Shown: one piece after another, positions 1-5,727 of the stretch
How positions within the stretch are numbered: the stretch's first letter is position 1
Layout: each line of letters begins with the position of its first letter
DNA from: XYA12-FULL-58-9 sp001798605
GTDB taxonomy: Bacteria; Myxococcota; XYA12-FULL-58-9
NCBI GenBank assembly: GCA_036736205.1
Contig: DAINMX010000276.1
Location: 1-8,197, forward strand
DNA length: 8,197 bases
Direction of reading: 5' to 3'
The notes under the pieces: generated by a model
Databases searched by the model: none
What the model saw: the letters and a program-made list of their open reading frames with translations, nothing else
What the model was told of the DNA's origin: nothing
Made by a program: the position numbers and the translations under genes

Positions 1-2
1 GT

Positions 3-30
3 TTGACACTTCAAAAATCGTGTCTATCTT
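3..30 (+). promoter_or_regulatory. Sigma70-type promoter for the CBS-domain gene
   Basis: A perfect -35 hexamer TTGACA (3-8) is followed, after 16 bp, by TATCTT (25-30), which matches four of six positions of the -10 consensus. Transcription would start near position 37, leaving a leader of about 33 nt before the preferred ATG at 70. The -35 lies at the very edge of the window, so elements further upstream cannot be judged. The spacing and the position just ahead of the gene make this the best-supported promoter in the window, but it is a motif call only. Confidence 0.6.
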
Positions 31-69
31 TTCAGTAATTGAGAAAGACAGCTCATGGAGGGATTCGAC

Positions 70-513
70 ATGCACGCTAAACTGCGAGCCATCCTCGAAG
101 AAAAAGGTTATCAAGTCCACAGCGTCGCACCCACGGCTACCGTTGTTGAGGCCGTAGACCTCATGAACAATGCGGGCGTGGGAGCCTTGCTCGTCAAAGA
201 CGGTGAGGCCGTTGTGGGAATCGTCTCGGAGAGAGACATCTTGCGTCGTGTTATTGGTGCCAGACGTGACCCGCAGACCGTTCTGATCTCCGATGTCATG
301 ACTCGCGAAGTGGCTACAGTGAAGCCTGACCTGGATCTCGAAGAGGCCATGGGAGTGGTCACCGAGAGACGAGTGCGCCATTTGCCCGTGATGGTTGACG
401 GCAAGGTTGTTGGCATGGTGTCGAGTGGGGACCTTACTCGTTGGGCTGTCCACGACCGCGAGTTCCACATTCAGCAGTTGGTTGCTTATATAACCGGCAA
501 TTATCCGACCTGA
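70..513 (+). CDS. Two-CBS-domain protein (small cytoplasmic regulator)
   Basis: A 147-residue protein made almost wholly of a tandem CBS pair, about residues 10-64 and 72-130. Each CBS ends in the hydrophobic-S-x-x-D signature of adenylate-binding CBS domains: VSERD at 52-56 and SSGD at 118-121. RHLPV at 103-107 is the usual strand entering the second half. A CBS pair folds as a Bateman module and in this family typically senses AMP, ATP, SAM or similar adenylates; the partner here is unknown. There is no signal peptide or membrane segment, so it is expected in the cytoplasm. An in-frame ATG exists at 55, but GGAGGG (57-62) sits 7 nt before the ATG at 70, so 70 is the likelier start (152 aa if 55 is used). 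Its own promoter (3-30) suggests a first or monocistronic gene. The family call is secure; the ligand is inference. Confidence 0.9.
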   Translation: MHAKLRAILEEKGYQVHSVAPTATVVEAVDLMNNAGVGALLVKDGEAVVGIVSERDILRRVIGARRDPQTVLISDVMTREVATVKPDLDLEEAMGVVTERRVRHLPVMVDGKVVGMVSSGDLTRWAVHDREFHIQQLVAYITGNYPT

Positions 514-683
514 CATGGAACAGAATCAGCAATGACGCGCTGCGGCGACAGAGCAACCTGAGACGAGTTGATTGGCTAATGCCTGTCTGCAAGAGACTGC
601 GAGATTGGTTCCGACCTTCATTTTCAATTGTTTTGCTCGGATCGAATCGATTCTCCCACGAGTGTGTCTGTGATAACGTCGTG

Positions 684-700
684 GCGCGAGGACGCGCTTT
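684..700 (+). terminator. Possible weak hairpin downstream of the CBS gene
   Basis: GCGCG (684-688) and CGCGC (693-697) form a five-pair GC stem with an AGGA tetraloop, followed by only three T residues. It lies 170 nt past the CBS stop. The short stem and poor T tract make it at best a weak intrinsic terminator. The surrounding 514-782 interval holds no convincing gene: plus-strand reading frames crossing it are Arg/Ser/Cys-rich and fit no family. It also contains a 10-bp palindrome GAATCGATTC at 644-653 of unknown meaning. Confidence 0.2.
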
Positions 701-729
701 CGTTGTCCGGACTGTTGCGAAGCTGGTTG

Positions 730-760
730 GCCCTCGATATGTCTGACGCACAACGAGGGC
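730..760. promoter_or_regulatory. 7-bp inverted repeat ahead of the 105-aa gene, possible operator or leader hairpin
   Basis: GCCCTCG (730-736) and its exact reverse complement CGAGGGC (754-760) are separated by 17 nt and end 22 nt before the ATG at 783. A poor promoter-like pair lies across it: TTGCGA at 715-720 and TATGTC at 738-743, 17 bp apart. The -10-like element falls inside the loop of the repeat, as an operator might. No T run follows, so it is not a typical terminator. The repeat is seen directly; any regulatory role is inference. Confidence 0.3.
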
Positions 761-782
761 GAATTCCCGGTGGGAGACCGTT

Positions 783-1100
783 ATGTTTGTGGAAGGCGAA
801 GTCGAAATCAAGATCAAAGACCGCTCGACGGCAGTGCTCGATGAGCATGGACTCAAGTTGTGGGTGCAGCGCTCGTTCAAGGATATGTGCTGCTATCGCA
901 TCTCTGAGTTCCACAAAGAGAGCGAAAAGTTGGTGCGGGCCGTGGTGGCATTGAAAATTGAGGTGCTGCCTAACAATGAGCGCGAGATCATTGAGAATCA
1001 CCCCAAGGATGTTGGTTTGTTGCGGGGTTTTCTCGAGAAGATGTTCGTGGGCAAAGGGACCTGTCGCGCCGTTGGCGATCCTAAGCTACGTCCAAACTGA
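783..1100 (+). CDS. Hypothetical protein, 105 aa
   Basis: I do not recognise this protein with confidence. The frame has coding character: mostly G or C at third codon positions, balanced acidic and basic residues, and a GGGAG-type ribosome site (772-776) 6 nt before the ATG. The competing +1 frame over the same stretch is Ser/Arg-rich and looks like a shadow. There is no signal peptide or membrane span. Features visible are a basic-aromatic helix leading to a CCY triplet at about residues 37-39, then a hydrophobic strand (VVALKIEV), and a single later Cys near the C-terminus. The order CY, hydrophobic strand, later Cys faintly resembles the AgmX/PglI-type tail also seen in the kinase of this window, but the match is too weak to name. 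It follows the CBS gene after 269 bp and precedes the cNMP-binding gene by 145 bp in the same direction; the spacing gives no firm operon evidence. Confidence 0.6.
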   Translation: MFVEGEVEIKIKDRSTAVLDEHGLKLWVQRSFKDMCCYRISEFHKESEKLVRAVVALKIEVLPNNEREIIENHPKDVGLLRGFLEKMFVGKGTCRAVGDPKLRPN

Positions 1101-1234
1101 CGAGCAGGGGCACTGTTAGCCCGTGGAAAAGATTTCCCGGATGCTCCGTCGTCGGCCACCACAGGGGAGGTTTCGCAAACAGCTTCTTCGGCTGGTCGAC
1201 ACCATCTGTGCCTGCAAAGCTGCGCGGCAAAACC

Positions 1235-1239
1235 AGGAG
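1235..1239 (+). promoter_or_regulatory. Ribosome binding site of the cNMP-binding gene
   Basis: AGGAG with a 6-nt spacer to the ATG at 1246 fixes this as the start. The alternative overlapping frame starting at 1208 has no such site. The rest of the 1101-1245 spacer shows no clear promoter. Confidence 0.7.
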
Positions 1240-1245
1240 TGACCC

Positions 1246-2568
1246 ATGGCAGAAAATGCGCTGTCAACCTTCCAACGAGCAGAAGATCTACTCCGCGGCG
1301 GCAAGTACATTGAGGCATTGCAGAGCTATATGCAATGCGTGCGGGCGGTTCCTGAGTTTTGGCGGGCCCGTTTTCGCATTGCAGATACGCTTCTCAACGT
1401 AAAGGCTCACCACGGTGCCTTGGAGATCTACAAGGCGCTCGCGTGGCACGCCATCAAAGCCGGTTTTCCCTTGCAGGGCTTGGTGGCATTGAAGATGGCA
1501 GCGGCGATGGATCCAAGTCTCGCTGACGTCATTGAGGTTATGGCGGAGCTCTACTCGAAGGACTCAGACCGAGTGATCGGGGTAGACCGGATCCGCCGTA
1601 GAGTCGCCAAGCACACCGATCCCGTGGCACCTTGGCCAGGACAGTCGGGCCAAGAGCTTGTCGCGATCGCCGTCAAAGAGGCAGCAGATACCGAGACGAT
1701 GGGAAGCTACCCGCAGAAGCTTCCGGCGATCCCTCTGTTCAGTTTTCTCGATGAGGACGCGTTTGTCTCAGTGCTCGAAGGATTGCAGCTCAAGCGGTTT
1801 GTCGCTGGGCAGAAGATCATCGAGGAGGGACGACCTGGGGATTCATTTTTCATCCTTGCGGAAGGAAACGTCGAGGTCACTCGCGACGTCAAGGGCCGCC
1901 CGATTCCTCTGGCCAGGTTGCATGACGGTGCCGTGTTCGGCGAGATGGCATTGATATCTCAGGCACCGCGAACAGCGACGGTTACGGCTATGGAGGATTG
2001 CGACCTCCTCGAGCTCTCCCGCGAATCTTTGGTGCACCAGGCAGACAAGTTGGCTTCCGTGACCCAGGCGCTCAAGATCTTCACTCACGATCGCTTCCTG
2101 GCCAACCTCACCGCCACAAGCCCCATCTTCAAACCGTTTCCGCGCACCATTCGGACTGAGATCATCAAGCGCTTCAAAGATTTCCCCGCAGAGGCTGGTG
2201 AAGAGATCATCGCCGAGGGGGAAGCGGGGGAAGGCCTGTTCTTGATCCTCAAGGGGGCGATCGAAGTCAGTAAGCTAGACGGCCGCAAAAAGGTGTCGTT
2301 GGCTCAACTCAAAGAAGGGGACGTTTTTGGGGAGATAGCACTCATTGCCGATTCGCCGACCACAGCGACGTGCACCGCGATCACTGAGGCAGAGCTCTTG
2401 TTTTTGCCCAAGCGAGATTTCAACAGCCTCATGGCGAGGCATCCAGAGCTCAAGAACGAGTTGTCCAAGCTCACCGCCGATCGCATCAAGAAGACCAAGG
2501 AGATGCTCGCGCCGGAAGAATCAGAGGATTACGTCCTCATTGAAGATGACGATCTGATTATGTTGTAG
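1246..2568 (+). CDS. TPR plus tandem cyclic-nucleotide-binding domain protein
   Basis: A 440-residue soluble protein. Residues about 5-105 are helical and TPR-like (EALQSYMQCVRAVPEFWRAR at 23-42 is a typical helix pair). Two cNMP-binding beta-roll domains follow, about 160-280 and 292-415. The first carries a near-consensus phosphate-binding cassette, FGEMALISQAPRTAT at 231-245, with the Glu (233) that contacts the ribose and the Arg (242) that contacts the cyclic phosphate in CRP and PKA regulatory subunits. The second has FGEIALIADSPTTAT at 361-375, where that Arg is Thr 372, so it may not bind cNMP in the usual way. No helix-turn-helix follows, so it is not a CRP-type transcription factor. 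The C-terminus is short and acidic (DDDLIML). Likely a cytoplasmic sensor or scaffold that changes shape on cNMP binding. It converges on the kinase gene 77 bp away. The domain call is firm; ligand and partner are unknown. Confidence 0.9.
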   Translation: MAENALSTFQRAEDLLRGGKYIEALQSYMQCVRAVPEFWRARFRIADTLLNVKAHHGALEIYKALAWHAIKAGFPLQGLVALKMAAAMDPSLADVIEVMAELYSKDSDRVIGVDRIRRRVAKHTDPVAPWPGQSGQELVAIAVKEAADTETMGSYPQKLPAIPLFSFLDEDAFVSVLEGLQLKRFVAGQKIIEEGRPGDSFFILAEGNVEVTRDVKGRPIPLARLHDGAVFGEMALISQAPRTATVTAMEDCDLLELSRESLVHQADKLASVTQALKIFTHDRFLANLTATSPIFKPFPRTIRTEIIKRFKDFPAEAGEEIIAEGEAGEGLFLILKGAIEVSKLDGRKKVSLAQLKEGDVFGEIALIADSPTTATCTAITEAELLFLPKRDFNSLMARHPELKNELSKLTADRIKKTKEMLAPEESEDYVLIEDDDLIML

Positions 2569-2645
2569 CGGACAGGTCAATGAGGAACCAGACATTGCGG
2601 GACTGTCGGATGCAGCCCAAGGGATAGCGGCGGCGGCTGAACAGG

Positions 2646-4547
2646 CTAACGCAGATCCAACGGGAAACTGAATGTGAAGGCAGGCTTGGGTTGGGTTGGG
2701 AAGCGCATCATCTTGACCTGACGCACGAGGCAGCCCTCTACCCTTTTCTCCTGCGGTTTGACACTGGCGTCGATCACCTTGCCTTTGTTGTTTATTGTGA
2801 CTGAGATGACCAATCGCGATGGCTTGTCCGGAACTTCAGCGAGCGCATCGACACATTTGGCGAGGCCTGAGGCACCCTTGGTTATGGTTGAGGTGAGTGC
2901 TTTGGCGAAATCGGCTGGCGTCTCCCCGCCGCCGCTGTCATCAACTGCGCTCCGCTTCTTCTTGGTCCGCTTCTTGTTTTTGCCCGTACCCGGGTTATCC
3001 TCTACGACCGGTAGCGACGGGCAGTTGGGTAGTGCCACCTGAGCTCTGTATGTCGGACCGCGATTGGGGCGAAACCGTAGGCCACCTAAGGCCGTGGCAA
3101 TGCATTCACCGGTGTCGCCCAACTCTGAAGCCGTTGGGCTGAGGTCGACTTTGCTGACAGCGCCGTTTGCCGCGATCTCCATACTTGCGAGGATTCTGTC
3201 GGGTGGCTCGAATTCCTCGGCGCAACAGCCGAGGACCTGTGAACGGGCACCGTCGGTGCCAAGCTGGACCTCCTGGGGGCTGAGGGGATCGGGACCGGCG
3301 AACTGAGAGAAAACGCCCGATGCATAGAGTCCCCCGGCGGTTGCCAACATGAGCACCGCTATGCCAATCACGACCAACACCCATTTGTTGCTCGATGGCG
3401 GCTTGCTGCGCCTGAGGGTGATCTCGGTGATTTCAATTGAGTCGCGCGGCTGTGGTGGAGCCTTCTGCTCGCCAGAGTCCTCACCCTGCTTGAGGCCTGC
3501 TACACCCACAAAGAACTCGGGGTTCTTGTCGAAGAACTGCCTGGCTGCTGCTGTGTAATCGTCAGCTGTTCGCGGAAAAATGGCTTGGTTTAAGGCATCG
3601 TAGAAGGCGTCGGCGTTTTTGTAGCGTTGCGCAGGAGTAGCCGTGAGTGAACCACCTAAGGCCGATTCGATCTCGGGGATCACGTCCTCGCGATAATCGC
3701 CCAATGGTGGAACGATACACTGCGAGATCAGTCTAAAAGTGTCGACCTCGTCCTCACCTTTAAATAGTCGCCGTGTTGCCAGCATCTCCCACAACACGAT
3801 GCCTACGCAAAAAATGTCGAGGCGTTGATCGGCTGTGTCACCAGTAAGTTGTTCGGGGGCAATATAGCCTAGCTTACCCTTAATCATGCCGGGGCTGGTG
3901 GTGGAAATCTCGGTACGGGCCTTGGCAATACCGAAATCAGTAATCTTCACCCAAGCACTCTTGGTGACCATGATGTTCTGCGGCGTGATGTCACGGTGCA
4001 GAACCTCCATTCGGGCACCATCCGGACTGCGAAGATCGTGGGCGTAGGAGAGGCCGCGGAGCACCTGCATCGCGATGTGCACAGCGACTTCCACTGGCAG
4101 GCGGATCTTGTTGCGGAAACAGCGTTCCAACAGGTGCCCAACGGTGATCCCGGGCACATATTCCATGGCGATGTAATACTGGTTGCCCTCCTTGGCGAGG
4201 TCGAAGACCTGGACGATGTTGGGATGGTGAAGCTGCACGGTGAGCTTCGCCTCATTGATCATCATGTTGATGAACGACTGGTCCTCAGAGAGGTGGGGAA
4301 GCATCTTCTTGATGGCCACCTCACGCTCAAAGCCCTCGACGCCGGCGATCTTGCCATAAAAAATCTCGCCCATGCCGCCGACGGCTATGCGCTGAACCAG
4401 GACATACTGGCCGAGGCGGGTATTGCCGTCTTCTTCTTTGGTCAAACGCAGAATCGAACCGCACAGGCACTTTGCTGTGGTGTGCCCCTCTGCCCGGGCT
4501 GGATCCACCACAAAGGAACGTTTGCAGGTCTCGCAGGTGATTTCCAC
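2646..4547 (-). CDS. Membrane Ser/Thr protein kinase with N-terminal zinc ribbon and duplicated C-terminal tail domain
   Basis: Receptor-like Hanks-type kinase, 633 residues from the GTG at 4547 (numbering used here). A zinc ribbon has Cys 5, 8, 27 and 29. The kinase domain spans about 47-320, with Gly-rich loop AVGGMGE (55-61), ATP Lys 80, helix-C Glu 99, HRDITPQN with catalytic Asp 186 and Asn 191, DFG Asp 204 and APE Glu 232. The usual catalytic-loop Lys is Thr 188, as is common (Ser/Thr) in myxobacterial kinases. One membrane span lies at about 388-412. Outside it lie two copies of an AgmX/PglI-type tail, about 425-510 and 545-633, each with a Cys pair 41 residues apart (441/482 and 565/606), joined by a Lys-rich linker. 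Thus cytoplasmic catalysis is probably coupled to a periplasmic sensor or anchor. A GTG at 4637 would add 30 residues and overlap the permease stop by 4 bp. That extension has poor third-position GC and no ribosome site, whereas zinc ribbons normally begin at the N-terminus and GGGGAG (4565-4560) precedes the GTG at 4547, with a rather long 12-nt spacer. Confidence 0.9.
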   Translation of the reverse strand: MEITCETCKRSFVVDPARAEGHTTAKCLCGSILRLTKEEDGNTRLGQYVLVQRIAVGGMGEIFYGKIAGVEGFEREVAIKKMLPHLSEDQSFINMMINEAKLTVQLHHPNIVQVFDLAKEGNQYYIAMEYVPGITVGHLLERCFRNKIRLPVEVAVHIAMQVLRGLSYAHDLRSPDGARMEVLHRDITPQNIMVTKSAWVKITDFGIAKARTEISTTSPGMIKGKLGYIAPEQLTGDTADQRLDIFCVGIVLWEMLATRRLFKGEDEVDTFRLISQCIVPPLGDYREDVIPEIESALGGSLTATPAQRYKNADAFYDALNQAIFPRTADDYTAAARQFFDKNPEFFVGVAGLKQGEDSGEQKAPPQPRDSIEITEITLRRSKPPSSNKWVLVVIGIAVLMLATAGGLYASGVFSQFAGPDPLSPQEVQLGTDGARSQVLGCCAEEFEPPDRILASMEIAANGAVSKVDLSPTASELGDTGECIATALGGLRFRPNRGPTYRAQVALPNCPSLPVVEDNPGTGKNKKRTKKKRSAVDDSGGGETPADFAKALTSTITKGASGLAKCVDALAEVPDKPSRLVISVTINNKGKVIDASVKPQEKRVEGCLVRQVKMMRFPTQPKPAFTFSFPLDLR

Positions 4548-4633
4548 GATTTGATTTGACTCCCCGACGGAGGATAGTGAATTTGCGACTGAGCAGCAAC
4601 GACCTGTTTTGCGACAACGATGGGTTTTTGCCT

Positions 4634-5605
4634 TCACGACTGACGGCGATCAGAAGTCCGCCGCGGACCGAGGCGACCCCTCTGAAATTCCGAGTCCTCT
4701 TTCCAGGCCGCGACGATCAGCCCAACGGTGATGAGTAGCAATCCGATGGTTACCCGCAGGTAATCAGCTCGTTCGCCGAAAACCAGCCAGGATGCCACAA
4801 TGGCCAGTGGAACTTTCAGATTGTTGGCGGCAGCCAAAGTGCCAGCACCTACCCGCGCGGCGCCCTTGTTCCAAAGGTAGAAGCCAATACCGGTTGGGAC
4901 GACCCCTAGGTACAGGAGTATCCTCATGGCATCCCCGTCGAACGACACCCGGTCCATGTCGATGAGCACCGCTCCCGACACTGCGACGAAGAGTGCGGCA
5001 CCGACGTACATCCAAGCAATGAGCGAAAGCTCAGAAACCGGAGCGCCCCCGCGCCGCAAGAGTCGTCGAGCACCAACCTGGCCGATCGCGAAACAGAGAT
5101 TCGAGCTCTGCAACAAGAGAATGCCCGCGAGTGCCTCATCAAGGGAAAAGGAGCGTGCAACAATGAAGGCAGCCCCGAGAACGGCCAGCAACGTGGCGGT
5201 GGCATGACGCCAAACCCATCTGCCGCTAAGGATGTTCTCCAGAAGGATTACATAAAATGGTGTGAAGATGGTGAACAGGGCTACCCCATAGGCGGGCAAA
5301 TGTTCAAATGACTCAACGTAGAGCCAGTACATGATGCCAAACTGTACGGCACCAAGACCGATGCCATGAAGAATCAGTCGCCGTCCGACTCGTCGAGGGT
5401 GCAAAAACGGTGTGAAGACCAATGCTGAGATGGAAAGTCGCGCGAGCGAAATGGCAAGTGGATCGTAGCCTGTCAGGTTATGCTTGATGAGTCCGAACGA
5501 GAACGCCCAAATGAGCGATGTGAAGACGAGATACTGCAGAATACCCTCCAAGTCGTTGCGGATAGCAGAGGTCAAACCGGACGCCAGTGTTTCTGCCTGG
5601 CGCAC
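4634..5605 (-). CDS. EamA/DMT-family permease
   Basis: A 323-residue polytopic inner-membrane protein with ten predicted hydrophobic segments in two EamA repeats, about residues 25-150 and 160-300. This is the standard drug/metabolite transporter layout. Family marks include LIWAFSFGLIK (31-41) at the first span and GVVPTGIGFYLWNKGAARVG (234-253) followed by a conserved FGE (276-278) in the second repeat. DMT members export or import small metabolites such as amino acids; the substrate cannot be read from the sequence. The C-terminal tail is Arg-rich and cytoplasmic by the positive-inside rule. The longest frame starts at GTG 5605, just after an in-frame stop and without a clear ribosome site. 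The first 22 residues are polar and atypical. GGAGGG (5549-5544) sits 4 nt ahead of a CTG at 5539, which would place the start directly at the first membrane span. The gene lies immediately upstream of the kinase and may be co-transcribed with it. Confidence 0.9.
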   Translation of the reverse strand: MRQAETLASGLTSAIRNDLEGILQYLVFTSLIWAFSFGLIKHNLTGYDPLAISLARLSISALVFTPFLHPRRVGRRLILHGIGLGAVQFGIMYWLYVESFEHLPAYGVALFTIFTPFYVILLENILSGRWVWRHATATLLAVLGAAFIVARSFSLDEALAGILLLQSSNLCFAIGQVGARRLLRRGGAPVSELSLIAWMYVGAALFVAVSGAVLIDMDRVSFDGDAMRILLYLGVVPTGIGFYLWNKGAARVGAGTLAAANNLKVPLAIVASWLVFGERADYLRVTIGLLLITVGLIVAAWKEDSEFQRGRLGPRRTSDRRQS

Positions 5606-5659
5606 AACTTAGTCCGAAACTGGCCGTTACACCACGCAACGTCCCTCGCGCTATGCCGT

Positions 5660-5687
5660 TTGACCCCATTTGGATCGTCAATATTCA
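5660..5687 (+). promoter_or_regulatory. Candidate promoter for the YqiJ-like/flotillin pair in the divergent spacer
   Basis: TTGACC (5660-5665) and TATTCA (5682-5687) are separated by 16 bp, matching five and three positions of the sigma70 consensus. Transcription would begin about 35 nt before the GTG at 5728. An inverted repeat TTGAC (5660-5664) / GTCAA (5677-5681) with a 12-nt loop overlaps the element and also offers a -35-like TTGACG on the minus strand, facing the permease. No good -10 is visible for the minus direction. This is the only promoter-like signal in the 122-bp spacer 5606-5727; support is moderate to weak. Confidence 0.35.
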
Positions 5688-5727
5688 CATGTTGCTCCTG
5701 TCCCCCGTTGGGTAGTAGATCCCCTGC

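Noticed and set aside
441..746. 101-codon frame overlapping the CBS gene end and the following spacer
   Set aside because: Starts inside the CBS gene, has no ribosome site, and its Arg/Val/Cys-rich product fits no family.
624..1001. Minus-strand 125-codon frame over the orphan gene
   Set aside because: The plus-strand frame 783-1100 has better third-position GC and a ribosome site; this one is its antisense shadow.
1246..2568. CRP/FNR-type transcription factor
   Set aside because: No helix-turn-helix follows either cNMP domain; the C-terminus is a short acidic tail.
2569..2645. Bidirectional terminator between the cNMP-binding gene and the kinase gene
   Set aside because: Only a five-pair GACAG/CTGTC match with a loop of nearly 40 nt is visible, with no T run on either strand.
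2576..2671. Open stretch rich in Ala/Glu between the two convergent stops
   Set aside because: It has no start codon, is only about 31 codons, and runs into the kinase C-terminal coding region; probably chance in GC-rich sequence.
3996..4559. 187-codon plus-strand reading frame opposite the kinase domain
   Set aside because: It lies wholly antisense to the conserved kinase domain, is His/Leu/Asp-rich in the way expected from the mirrored codons of the real gene, and matches no family I know.
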